Positions 47,155 to 59,580 of a stretch of DNA of 64,000 nt are shown here, one piece after another. The translations under genes and the position numbers were made by a program. Source of the stretch: Xiphias gladius (taxonomy: Eukaryota; Chordata; Actinopteri; Istiophoriformes; Xiphiidae); assembly GCF_016859285.1 (NCBI RefSeq), contig NC_053416.1:709501-773500 (forward strand), given 5' to 3'. Each line of letters opens with the position of its first letter. Position 1 is the stretch's first letter. Under the pieces are notes generated by a model that saw only the letters and a program-made list of their open reading frames with translations, did no database searches and was not told the origin of the DNA.

Positions 47155-47620
47155 ACATGTCCCAGTCAGGGGTTTTTCGGCACCGATCCGGATCCGGATC
47201 CTGATCTGAGTGCTTTAATATAACCTGCTGATCCAGAGTCTGTTTCCCTACATGTTGATTAAACCTGTATCTGACACATTGAAATAACAGCTGCAGAAAC
47301 GAAATCTGACCCGAGCCGTTTGATCCAAACACTGAAGCTCCTGATTCAAAACTAGAGAGTCGATGGGTTTGAATCATCGATCTGAGATTGAGAGAAGTTT
47401 TTCTGGAGAAGGATTTAAAATGAAGGGATCCTCTGGAGAGGAGCCGTCGGAACTACGGACACGCTCCGATTGTACAGCGGTGTTACGGAGCGGAGCCTCT
47501 TCACTCCCAGACGATCTTCGGCCGAGTTCAGATGACGACGCGTTTCATTTTGTTCTGGCGTCGAGTTACCGACAGAACCGACATTAACCGGCGAAGCCGA
47601 TGTGACCTGAGGCTGAGAAG
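47155..47620. repeat. hAT-like non-autonomous repeat, copy 3
   Basis: It has the GATCC-rich end at 47185-47205 (gatccggatccggatcctga), the 'ccgtttgatccaaacactgaag' block at 47315-47338 and a part at 47430-47610 that is nearly identical to the reverse complement of 13091-13270. It is non-coding. Confidence 0.7.
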
Positions 47621-48084
47621 CCGCCGCTGAAGGTTTCCACTCTCGGCTTTGATAAAGAAGAGGAGAGAGAGCGGATCCGTTAACGACAGAGTTCAGTGAC
47701 TCTCATCCATCTAGCCATTTTTCACATTCACTAATTTTCACCCCCATTTGCAGTGAAATGCTGCAACAGCAGCAGGCTGAAGTGAAAAAACACAGAAGAG
47801 TTGAAGTCTCATTCTTTTCTATCTGCCAGAGTCAACGTGTAACTGACAACGTGAAGTGTTAACAGACACTTCAAACGGATCCCTGGCCCAGGGGCCCCCC
47901 CTCAGTCATCCATCTGCTGACTGCAGATGCACGATGTGAGCGGGTCCCATCTAAAAAATAAAAGACAACGCACCACACTGGCCCCAGATCTGCAGTCTGC
48001 TCTGACGGCGTCATGTCTTTAAACGGATTGTACTTGGAGAAATGATGTGATGCGCTTCCCTGCTACTCCCCCGTTGACTCCGTC

Positions 48085-51000
48085 TCAGGCGTCGGAGTCG
48101 TCGCTGCTGTCGCGGCTGATCTCGATCTGCAGCGACGGCAGGTTGTCCAAACGGCTCTTCTTCATCTTGTGGGACAGACGCTCCTGTTTCTGTTTGATCA
48201 TGGCGCCCCACATCCTCTGGAGGGTCGAGTCGTCTTCCTCCTCCTCCTCCTCTTCCTCCTTCTCCTCCTCCTCTCCGTTGCCTCGTCTCCTCCTGCTGCC
48301 CCCGTCGCCGCCATCGCTCCGGCCCGACGAGGAGGGGGAGAACAGGCCCGAGGAGCGACTGCTCGGTCTGCGGTCGTGACGTCCGGCGCTGCCGTCGTCG
48401 TCAGCAGAGCCGAGTCTGCTCCACAGGCCGCCTGTAGATGGGGGGGGGGTGTTAAAAAACAAAAACATCAGCACCGTGATGTCAGGTCAGTTTCACAAAC
48501 ACAAACCTGTGAATAAAAGACAAATAATCGAACAGCTTGTAACCAAACTGATCTGAGCTGCTGCTTCATTGTTTCTTCTGACATTAGAACAAATGGAATA
48601 AAACAAGAAATCTAACACATTTTATTTTATATATATATATAAATGTGATGTTAAATTCTGGGATATGGGGGAATTTGAGGATGCCTCCAGAAATTTGGGG
48701 GGTATATCACATTCTGGGGTTGTAACAATGAGTTCTAGGAGCACTGTAGTCACATTTGGGATCGGGGGGGGGGGTGTCACACCAAAAGAGAGAAAATGTA
48801 GTGACTAATCACGAGTCGGTTTGAGAGCACTAGACCTATTTTATGAATTAAAACTAATTATGGGGCCAGAAATTTGGGGATTAGACTCCATTTTGTGGCT
48901 GCTACACATATTTTCTCACATTTGATTTGGGTTCACTAGAGCAGACTTCAGATACGGGGAGTCGGGGACACCGGTGGGATTATAGGGAACACGGAATTTG
49001 GAGGCACTTTAACAAGTTCTTGGACGGCCACACAACACTGGGGGATTCTACGAAACAACACACTATTTCGGGATTCAGGGAGCTGCAACAACGGCACTGA
49101 ACAGGTATCTCTGAACTTTTTCCAGGTACCCCTTTTCTCAGGACAGCTCTGCAAGAAAGACAGGAAAGAGTGGGGCAGGGACATGGAGGGGAAGAGGAGC
49201 AAACAGGTGGGATGTGAGCTTTCGGCAGGTGTTTCCTCCATACTTGTCTTTCTGTCTTTGGACGAGTTGGAGTAGAGGCCTCTTTTGTCCTGATTAGCCA
49301 CACCCAGTCTGCGATGGACGTCTCTGGTTGGTTCTCTGGCCGGGGGAGTCTCTCTGGGGGAGACGGGGGAGGGGGAGCGTTGTCTGTCTGGGGAATAACG
49401 TCTCTTCCCCAGCCTCTGCCGTACATCTGCAAACACAGTGTGAGCAGCGTTTATTAGTCCAGAATCTCACGGCGGCAGCTGAAATAATCACAAACGTGCC
49501 CTTTTTAACAGACCTGTTTTTCCGCTGCTGGCCACCGGGGGGGGCTGTCTGTGCTGAGACAGTCCTTGTCTTTTTTCCTCCAGCAGCTGCCGGACGTCCG
49601 TCACTTTGGTGGGTGACGAGGATTTGGTCCTGCTCTGCGATCCCGACCCCCCGATCCGGTTCCTGCTCACAACAGAAAAAGGTTAAAAGTTAAAACTGAC
49701 ACGAGACAAACGTTGATACTTCGTCAGGTTCCTGCAGGTTCACCGAGTTAAACTCAAGACTTTTTAAAGCCTTTTTCCAACCACATAGATTTTATTTAAT
49801 AGCTGCTTGTTGCTCCCTCTGGTTAAAGTGAGGACGTCGGCTGTGGGAGACTACATCAGCTGTAGATAACCGACGTTAACTCATGTGAAACTCTAGCCTG
49901 CTGCTTAATGTGGTGACCGGACTCTGCCAAAGATTGTCTGTGAGAGAAGACGCATCACTCTGTAACATCTCTCTACCGCCGCCAGGGAACAGAGTGGATC
50001 AGCTGATCGCAGCTCGTTAACTACAGGAGAGTCCCACTTCGCCCGTTGATGGATCAGACCCATAGCTGGAGCTCGTTGAGCCCAGAGTTCTGGATCCAGG
50101 AGTTTGTGAAGAATCAGGTGTAAAAGTCAGTTTGTTCCAGCTGTTGTTTCGCTGTGTCACGACAATCAATATCAATCAATAATCAATATTTCAGATCTCC
50201 TGCTGCTCAGCTCTTGTTCAGGTTGGACCTTCATCAACGTTAATGTTGATTCATTTAGTAGCCGCCACTAAAAACCGCAGGATCTCTGGATCCTGGTCCA
50301 ACAGCAGCTGATCCCAGACCTGAACTGTAGCTTTATTTATAACGTTACTCACTGACAAATGATGGAAGTTAAACTTCATCAGATCTGATCAAATGCTACG
50401 GTCACAAACATCCCACTGTTAGTTTATAGGTGAACGTGTTCTGACAAACGCTTTGTAACTAACCAGATTAACACTGTTGTTAATTAAGTATAAAACTTCT
50501 TAATATCTTCTAAGGACTTTTTTGGAACCTGAATTCAAGGCTTTTAAAGACCTTTCAAGACCTGCATCATAGAACCACCTGAAGGAACAGGAGGTTTCAG
50601 TTTCCAAAAACTGTTCTCTACTTTGCCTCACCTCCATTTTTTTTAAGTAAGTACTCATAATCAAATCCTGTGGAAATGTCAGGCTGTAACTGTTTAAAAT
50701 CAATGTAAAGTCTGCATCATGTCGATGTTGTGAAACAGGTGAGGACAGGTGAGAGTGAAACATCAGCCGGCGGCTCTGACCGGATGCTCTTCAGGTGAGT
50801 CTCCAGCTCGTCGGCGTACATCGTCATCTTCTTGCTCTTCTTGGGAGACGGCGTGGAGATCATCTTCAGCTCCAGGTCGTAGTCCATCTCATCCGACTCC
50901 GACCAGGGAGACGGAGAGTGCTCCGCCCGGCTACGGAGCCCCGCCCCCAGCGCGCGCGAGCCGCCGCCCCTTTCGCCTCGCTCCCTGTACTCCACCACCC

Positions 51001-54000
51001 TGTCGTCCGAGTCCATGTCCTCGTCCCCCTCCTCCTCCTCCTCCTCGTCCTCCTCCTCTTCCTCCTCCTCCTTGATGGGCTCCTCTGGCAGGTTGACCAG
51101 GTCAGCTGATGGGGAGAAGAAGAAGAGGGTTCAGTGTTTTAAAGCCAGCGGCTGGATTCATAGAGGACTGTGAGGGCTGCGACATGGATCGGTGTCTCGG
51201 GACTTTACCGGCTGTGACCTCTGTTCCCTTCATCAAAAACAATCCAAGAAATCCAGTTCATTATATAACTGTTCTAAAAACAGCCCGGCGAGGGAGGAAA
51301 AAGACACGACGCAGCGCCAGAAGCTTCTTTACACTGTATTTCAGCTGCTTGCGATCAGAAATCTGAACCAGAATCGGTAACGGGTTAACTGTCAGGTAGG
51401 TTTTCATCGACGAGCCGTGGTGTTGTGCTGCGTGACAGTCGCAAACACACACAGTAAGAAGAAACACAAGCAATCATAAAGCAGAATGACAATACAGATT
51501 TATGAAAATGTATTTATATGGGCTTGAAAAACGATTCCTCGAGGTAAGAGAGGGTTTTCGGTTTCCAAAGCTTCGACAGTATTGAAAAAGATCAATACTA
51601 TTGATGTCTGGCCAGTTTTAAATGCCTCAGTCTCTACTACTGCCATTTACTGCCAAGGGTCCGTTCTCAGACCTGGCCCGGTTTTTCGATGAAAACTTTA
51701 CTGAGCATCTCACCCTGGACAGTTTGTTGGGTCCGACCAAGAGTCCAAACCCAGAGACGTTCAGTCTACTGTCGCAGAGGCCCGAGAAAACCCGCAAATA
51801 CTCACGTATCAGAAGGTGGAGTCAGTAAAAGTTTGCGACCGGTTGTCAAAACAGCTGCCAATGTTCTGTTGATCGCCCCACTGATTCATCAACTAATCGT
51901 TTCAGCTCTACTGCCGGAGTTAATGCCAGCTGTTTGGTCATAAAGCAGCCAGGCCGGACTCGTCTGCTAACAAGAAGACCGTGATGTGACACAGGACGTG
52001 GACAAGCTGCGAGATACAAAGTTTGACGCTCCGCCTTCCTGGGTGTTTCTTCCTGACGGATGTTTCGTCGTCTACCTTTGGGACAGACCCAAGAACATAA
52101 CGGACATCAACAGCAGGTGGATTTAACGGCCGTGTTTTCTTTAAAAGTTTGAATATTCACCAAAATTTCCCCTTTACAGCTGAAATAAATCAACCTGGCA
52201 CCGTCTGGTCAGTCACACCCCTGCTCTCTCTGTTACTGGAAGCTTGGCTCTTCCTGTACCTCCTCACCACTGCTGCAGCTCATGGTCAGCCACCTACTTA
52301 CGCTCCTGAACCTTCTCCATCCATATGATTTCTCACAGTCTGGTTTCTTGTTGTTCAGGCAGTTCCTCACCACGTGGAGCCGCGTTGCAGCAGACACAAC
52401 CCAGACCAGAACTGAGGACACTGATGTCCACAGGTTCTTTTATAATTAGCCTTATATGGAAATCAGGTGTCGCTGAGGTTGTGCTTTGGGGCCTGTATTC
52501 TCAGTCTATCTATCTAACTTGTTTGTTTTGAAAGGGCCAGTGTGTAGGATTTAGTGGCATCTAGTGGTGAGGCTGCAGAGTGCAGCCAACCAGATACTCC
52601 TCCCTTAGAAACATGAAATGTCCTCTCTAGAGCCAGGGTTCGGTTGGTCCGTTCTGGGCTGCTGTAGAAGCGCGGCGGCTCCGTGGAAGAGGACCCGCTC
52701 CCTATGTAGACACGAGGGGCTCGTTCTAAGCCGACGAAAACAACCATTCTTAGCTGCAGGTGATTAAACGCTAATGAAAACATCATTATCAACATTATTT
52801 TCCGTTTCTGCCAGTAGATCCCCCCGAATCCTGCACACTGGTCCTTTAACTATACATGAGCTCAAACACCCTACACCTCAACTTAAAAAGATTGGTTATT
52901 GTAAGATGGTACAATTGAGTCGTTTAACATTTCAGAGACGCTGCACAGGTGTGTGCTCAATCACGACATGAAATCTCCAGAAACAGAACAACCGTTGGCA
53001 GCGTTCTGTAACTGACCTCAGGTCACATCCTGCAACACGCGTTTTCAAGAGCTGTATTTTACACCCAAATGTCACAATAAAGCTCCTCTACACTGTGACA
53101 ACAGGATAAATTAAAACCCCGCTCAACCCTGGATTCGTCTCAGCAGCTGCCGTCTCAGTGGGTTTTTACCGGAGTGTCGGTGCGTGTACGGCGGCGTGTG
53201 TCCCATGCTGTCTCCGATCAGAGGCTTCTTGCTCTTGATGACGTCTCGCTGGATCCGCCGGTTGTGATACCTCCTCTTCCTGAGCACACAGACGAGACAG
53301 AGGACATGATTTTTTACGTATGACGCTACAGGCATTCTACTGAGGGAAACGTGACAAAACCTCTGTCTTCTTCCGGAATTATCGGCTTTCACTCTGAGGA
53401 TGCAGTCAGGATGATACTGAGGTGTTTCTGATATTCTGACCTCTCATGTCTGGAAATGTTGTGAATAGAACTTTAGAATCTCCTCTGATTTTACTGGTTT
53501 ATCCCTGATGCTCCCCAACTGGAAAATCTCTCTTTTTTCACTTTCACCAAATTAAATCAAACCTCGCTAGTGTCGACCCCAGTGTGTTTTAGATTCTACC
53601 ACCGGATGGCACCATTTACTTCAACTGAACTTTAAATGAACCGATCAGTAAACGATGTTGGAGTCTCACCAGGAGTTGCTGAGGATTCCCTTCATGCCTC
53701 CGTAGTTCGGGTTTCCGTACTTCATGTAGTACCTGCTGCGACGAGCGGCGCCCGGCTCCTTCCTGTCATCTGGAGACAGAAACAAGCGAAAGAAATTCAG
53801 AATAAGTGCTTTTATATTTTCAGTCACACCTTTATTAATTTGTCATCACAATATTTTCACCATCGCTCCGCATATTTATTTGTTATGTATCATTATGGCT
53901 GATGTGGATAAAACGCTCTCTCACAGTATATGTCATTTTATAATCATAACCAATTTCCTGTAAAAATCTGTTTACAAATAGTTTATGGATACAATAACCA

Positions 54001-54530
54001 GACAGGAATGTTTTTCGTGAGACACCTGGCAAATCAAAGTACTTCCCCACAATGATGCACAAATCCTACAAATCCAATATTCCCAGAAATGAGTGATGTC
54101 AACTCAACGGGCTGTGACATCGGGTCAATCGGGCTGTGGACGGGGACATGGGCACGCTGAGTTTCCTCAGATGGACCATGTCAGTAATTTAACTGCGATA
54201 CGAACTGACGCACACAGATTCATGTGATTTATGAGAATGCTTGATTTAACACATTCCTCCTCTTTGTGATTAAAAAAAAAAAAAAAAAACAGGCACAGAA
54301 ATCTTGTTTGAGCTGCTGGTGTGATGTGAAACAGCAACAGTAAACAGCACGTTGACACGTACAGAGGGCGGAGGTCGGGTCAGGGCACTTATTCTGCCTT
54401 TTTCTCATCTTTTGTGAAGCAAATCGTTTTTTCTTTGCATGAAATGTGATATTTAAATGAAGCACATCAACTAGTTGTTAAAAATGTAAATACCAATAAT
54501 TAACGACAGGGATCCACATTGTGAGAGTGG

Positions 54531-54578
<48 letters not shown>

Positions 54579-57500
54579 CCTTGTGTGGCGAAGCGAAGGA
54601 AGAGTTTGTTTCCTTTGAAGGGTTTGATCGCCGGCCGCAGGTCGTTTCTCATCAGAGACTCTCTCTCCGCCCGGGACAGGTCGTCGATCTGAGAGGGACA
54701 CGCACGCACACACACAGAGTTGTTCATGTCATTGATGAGTTATTGGAACTGATCAATAAACCTGATCAGTTTCTGTTTAAGTTAATAGAAGAAACTCTAC
54801 CTGACCCTCCTTCGCCTTCGTCTTCTGCTCCACCTCTCCGTCGCTGTCTTTCCCCTCGATCTCCTCAATGCTCTTCTTCACCGTTTCCTCCTCATCCTCC
54901 TCCACCTGGCCCTCTTCCTCTTCATCATCCTCATCATCTGACCCCTGACCCCGCAGACCTGCGAGGAGCAAAACACACGTCAGTTTTATCCCGTCAAGGA
55001 CCTGCCGACTGCGTTCTTGCAAACGCACTGACCTTTGCCCTGCTCACCCGGCTGATTGGCGCTTTCCGTCTCCGTGGTAACAGCCTCCGGGTCCGGCATC
55101 CGGCTGGTGTTGATGAGGGCTCGGATGGACGTGTCGTCATCCAGCCAAACCACGTTACCTAGGAAACGATCAGGTGGCATTCAGACACAGACACACATAA
55201 AAAATGAATCAAACAATAATTGGCAAACTCATTGATAATCAAACCCGATGAATGAGTTTTCTTGTTGTGATGTTGTGCATGTGTGTGTTTAAGCTCAAAC
55301 TAAATGACCCCACAACCTGACTAGAGACCCGGTTTCTCATTGACATGATGCTGTCGTCTCTGTTTTGCACACCAGAATAAACTGAAGTAAGTGTCTTGTT
55401 CTTCTGCAGAAGAAACACGAGCTGAGAGACAGAGAGTGTCGGTCTGAAGAGGAACCAGGACAATAAGAAACTGTGTGCGTGTACGTGTGTACTCACAGGA
55501 TGTGTCATCGATCCACTCGATGTGTGCCGGAGGATATTCCTTAAAATATCCGAAGACGTCCTGTGTGCTCATGTCGTCCACGCCTGTCACATGGATGGCC
55601 TCCAGGCGCAGTCTGGGGATGGCTGAGCACCACAGAAGAAGAAGACAACAGGTTCAGCAAACAGACAACAGGGTCCGACTGCTGTAAACATCTGTAACAA
55701 TAGGTGGCTTTCCGTCCATCCTCCGTCCGTTTCCCGCCGTTTATCAGAAGTTGGGTCGCGGTGGCAGCAGGGTAAACAAGGTATTCTAGATGTCCGTCCC
55801 CCCGGCAATGTTTCCCAGCTCCTCCAGGGGGACCCCGAGCCGTTCCCAGGCCAGAAGGGATATATGGTCTCTTCAAGCCTGTTCTGGGTCTACGTCGGGG
55901 TCTCCTACCAGTTGGACGTGCCTAAACAACCTCCGGCTCCCTCTGGATGTCTGAGCTCCTCACCCTGCCTTGGAAACTCATTTCAGTGACTTTTGGTCAC
56001 TGCCCAGAGCTCGCGACCACAGGTGAGGGTCCGAACGTAGATCGACTGGTGAATCTGAAGCTTTGCATTTTGGCTCAGCTCCTTCTTCAGCGGTCCGGTT
56101 CCACGTCCGAGTCACTGCCGACACCGCGCCGATCCGCCTGTCAATCTAACGCTCCGTTTTACCCAAAACACCCAAGATCCCAAAAGCTTTCAATCCACCG
56201 TTCTCTGGCAGAAAACTTCCTTCCATCCACCTGTTTCTATGAGCTTTTTCAATTTGCGCAAAAAAAAGACTTGAGCGGAAACACCAGAATTTAAAAAAAA
56301 AAAAAAAAAAAAAATCTTAGAAAGATATCGTAAATTAGTTTTCCCAAGATGTTTTTACACTTAGCTGATGTCAAAAAGTTGGTGTATCGATAAAAAGCAA
56401 AGTGCAAGTGAACAGAATAAACGCTGACGTAGATGAAGCATGAAGAGAGGAAACCATCAGATCTGTCAGGAGCCGTGAGGAGACTGGAACCTTCCTCACA
56501 TCAACACATGGAACCAGCAGAAACATCAGGTTCCATCACGTTCTCCACACCGTTCTCCATCGTCTGAGCTTTGACTGCAGCTCTTTTAACGACCTCGTCT
56601 CGCCGCGTCCTCTTCTTCTGTGGTGGTTTAACGGCAGCGACTGGAGAATCGGCTCCACCGCCTGTTTCACACCTCAGATTCACACGGCAGCAGTGGAGGG
56701 AAACCAGACTCCACTCAGGTTTTACTTTTGAGGATTTTCTGGAAATTTGGTCAATTTTCGCACTAAATTTGGATGAAAAAACCACTTAATAACTGAATCC
56801 ATTGATGCGGCGGTCATGTGCAGGTCAGGTGGGTTTGGAACCTCCTCTCACCTTTCTTCATGGTGTCTTTATCCAGAAAAACGTTCCTCTGTCCGACGCT
56901 CTCCTCCCCATGGAAATGGAAACGTCTCGCTCGCTTCTCTTTCCTCTCAATCGCCTCCTGATGGAGAAAAATCAGACACACACTTTGATCAGGCCGCTTT
57001 CTGTACATTCAGAGCTTCAACTCCCAGCTCTTCACAGCCTCATGAGCGTTTACTTCCTGTGTTTCATGGAGGACTTATTATGAATAGTCAACGATGTCTC
57101 CTCTCATCCCACAGCCCTGTCATCACAGTGACTGTGTTTCACCTGAACATGCTCACATGGGAAATAACCATTATGAGCGGATTTGAAAGTACTCATGGCC
57201 AAAAAAACCCGGCTTTCTCTGCGAGGATTCAGGACCCGCACTGATCAAGCTCGTAGTAACGACTCTACAGACGAGTCTAAAGCCGCGGCTTCACGGTGAA
57301 ACAGCTGTTATCTGAGTTTGATCAATACACACATCCATCATCGACTTCCTGCCACTTACAGCCAACTCTCAACTGATCACATGACTGATCAGAGAAGAGT
57401 TTATCCACTGGTCTGTTTTTCTGTAACAACAGAATCAGCATTGTTTTAAAAGTTCATTTTATTTTGTGAGATCTTTAAATCTGCAGGAATAACTAACAAC

Positions 57501-59486
57501 AGTGGGATTTATTTATGAAGTGTAGATGTAGAAACAGAGAGGAATTAACAGGAAGTTTGCTGAAGCGGAAACTAAACTCTGCTGAGACGTTCTGCTGCAC
57601 GAGGTTCTTCAGAGGAACCAGATAACGAGGAGAATTCGGTTCCACGCCGACGAGAGCAGACGTGAAGATGATCAGAGACCGGATCGGATTTATTCCGCTG
57701 GTTTCTTTGTTTGCAGCTGATAAATGACTAAAACAGCAAAAAGAAAAAAGTGCTGTAACGTCCAGTGGACTGAAGTGCATCTACTTTGGTACTGACACGC
57801 TGAGACGGGCCACCGTCACTTTTCAGTCCAAGCAGCAGCACGCTGCTTGGGAGCGAGCACGCTCAGGTCGGATGGTTTGGGAGTGTGTGTGTCTGTCGGT
57901 GTAGGTGTCCTACCTTTGAGTTGACATCGATCCCAGTGATGAACGCTCCGGCTTTGTTCTCATACCTCCGACTGGTGTCCTGCAATACAAAAATCCCACA
58001 GCTCAGACTCTTTTACAGTGACCCCTGTTGGTTTTCACTCCTCAGCTCGTCTGTTTGCGTCTCTGCCTCAGCCAAAGACCGCAGCACCCCGCCAGCCGCC
58101 ACGAGTTTCACACTGAAAATGGCGTCCAAGCGATGGCGGGTTGGCGACACAAAGATGTCAGGGAGAACGTTTTTGTAAGGTGGGTGAATTTCAAAATGAG
58201 TACACAAATAAACAAGACATATAGTGGGTTTACTAAAAATAAATCAACAGGATAAGACCTCGCTGGAATCGTGTTGTATTTGCAGAATTAAGGTGAATTC
58301 GTTTCCAACAGGTGCAGCCCAGACTGTTCAAACGTATCAGCAGCATAATAAAACTTTACAAGCTCAAGCGGCACAGTCCGCAGATATTTGAAAGAGGCAG
58401 GCCCAGATTTAAAACTGAAGACGCAGGACTAGAAGCTGCTGTCACCCTCAGACCCACTGACTGCTCTTAATACACGACTCAGTCTGAGCTACTACACTGC
58501 TGAAGGTTTGTTTGCATCAGTAATGTTCCTGAACACGATAGTAAAACTGATCAAACTTCAAAAGTTATTCCTTGAGAAACATTGTTCATTACAAGCATCT
58601 TCAAACCGTATGATGTTGAGAGGAGAGGCTGACTTCAGACAGAGGACACAAACAGTCGGTTGAAGCTTACTTAGGATATTTTAATTTTACTTTAACGTAA
58701 CACTTCAAAATTACAGATAAAATGTTGTTTAAGTTTAATTCCCGGTTTTTTGAGGGCCCTCTTCACGTTGGGGCCCTGGGTCCTCAGTGTCATTATTCCC
58801 CTGGTTCAGGGAGGATCATCAGAGGAGCAACAACAGAGGAACTACCGCAAAAAAGATAAAACCACGACTGAAGCTGCTGATTCTGAATACGCCGAGTCGA
58901 TCCGCGACTGTGCTTGTATCAGAATCGTTGCACGTTTACAACCACGTCCGACTAAACGCGTAACTTTGCCCGTAAAAAGCGTTTAACTTCCAGTTTCCTC
59001 AATGGAGTCTGGCGGCAGGGCGAGCCTCGGCACGTGAGGAGGCTGCCAGCAACAAGTGACCGAAATAACGAACATTCAAACTCCCGCTGCTGAACAAAGA
59101 CGCCAGGAATTTAAACCGGTCGGCGTTGGAAGCGGCTACCGGTTACCGGTTACCGGTTACCCTGTAGCAGCCGCGGTGCTCGCAACTTCTCCCCGGACAC
59201 ACAGCCGGGAGTCCAAGTTGCCACTCGCCGACACTTCGAGCGGCTTCGTCGGCCGCAGGAGACGCCAGTCCCCGGTCCGACAGGGCCTAGTCCGAGCACT
59301 TACCGGCAGCAGCTCCTTCAGGGAACGGTTAACGGAGATGTCCTCGGCCTCCAGCTCTCCCTCCTCCACCTCCATCGGTTCGGCTTCGCGGGCATCTCTG
59401 TCCGACTCGGAGTCGGAGTCGGATTCCGAGCGGTCCGAGCCGCTGTCTGATTTCACCGACACCCGTAAGCTGCGCACGGCCGCCAT
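48085..59486 (-). CDS. ncbp3: Nuclear cap-binding protein subunit 3 (Ncbp3)
   Basis: NCBP3 (C17orf85/ELG) binds capped RNA together with NCBP1 and ARS2/TREX partners and supports mRNA export from the nucleus. Exons (-) are 59486-59304, 57979-57914, 56957-56852, 55622-55497, 55158-55033, 54958-54801, 54688-54580, 53769-53670, 53279-53170, 51105-50781, 49662-49514, 49426-49244 and 48431-48085. All phases join to 695 aa (human about 620). Segments seen are EPMEVEEGELE (exon 1), DTSRRYENKAGAFITGIDV (exon 2), an RRM-like part with GVDDMSTQDVFGYFKEYPPA (exon 4) and the family WLDD motif in NVVWLDDDTS (exon 5), SRYYMKYGNPNYGGMKGILS (exon 8), DEMDYDLELKMISTPSPKKS (exon 10) and the end SRLDNLPSLQIEIS (exon 13). 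Acidic runs fill exons 6 and 10. MAAVRSLRVSVK matches the vertebrate start; an upstream in-frame Met at 59564 is less likely. Confidence 0.97.
48086..48431 (-). other. ncbp3: ncbp3 exon 13 (C-terminal exon)
   Basis: It encodes GLWSRLGSADDDGSAG, a Glu-run of about 17 residues and MKKSRLDNLPSLQIEI, ending DSSDDSDA and TGA at 48087-48085. The GLWSRLGSA and LDNLPSLQIE segments are conserved in vertebrate NCBP3. The upstream G/C-runs (48440-48450) are part of the acceptor region. Confidence 0.9.
51640..51915. repeat. Inverted-repeat family member (diverged) in ncbp3 intron 9
   Basis: It carries 'gaccaagagtccaaacccagagacgttcagtctactgtcg' and the end 'cccactgattcatcaactaatcgtttcagctctact'. It is older than the 45434 copy. 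Confidence 0.6.
52531..52848. repeat. MITE with about 20-bp inverted ends ('aaagggccagtgtgtaggatt')
   Basis: The left end (52531, aaagggccagtgtgtaggat) and the right end (to 52848, reading aaaggaccagtgtgcaggat in reverse) match except for two bases. It is 318 bp long, with no coding capacity. The family is a common fish inverted-repeat element. It lies in ncbp3 intron 9. Confidence 0.8.
54532..54577. repeat. (TG)23 microsatellite at the donor of ncbp3 exon 7
   Basis: On the ncbp3 (-) strand this is a (CA)23 tract. Exon 7 ends at 54580 and the donor gt is at 54579-54578, so the repeat starts 3 nt into the intron. See the finding. Confidence 0.95.
55730..56150. repeat. Common fish non-LTR fragment in ncbp3 intron 3
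   Basis: Blocks 'cccagctcctccagggggaccccgagccgttcccaggccag', 'ctgggtctacgtcggggtctcctaccagttggacgtgcc' and 'ggtgagggtccgaacgtagatcgactggtgaat' occur in the order known from a very common fish LINE fragment, here antisense. The exact class was not determined. There are large gaps and it is certainly dead. Confidence 0.65.
59138..59160. repeat. Three tandem 'taccggt' units in ncbp3 intron 1
   Basis: The 7-bp unit gttaccg repeats about three times. Each contains the palindrome ACCGGT, so the run is self-complementary. Confidence 0.8.
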
Positions 59487-59580
59487 GGCGTTACCTGCGA
59501 ACAACGGCTGCTGCTGCGCTTCTCTGTCCGCCCGCCTCTTCTTCGTCGGTGGGGACCGATGCACCGGAGCTCGGGCGCCA

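Noticed and set aside
54521..55162. A 213-aa + strand frame starting in a TG repeat
   Set aside because: It runs antisense through ncbp3 exons 5-7 and their introns and begins with Val/Cys from the microsatellite.
59487..59564. Upstream in-frame Met at 59564 as the ncbp3 start
   Set aside because: The human protein starts MAAVRGLRVSV, matching the ATG at 59486. The upstream part is probably open 5' UTR.
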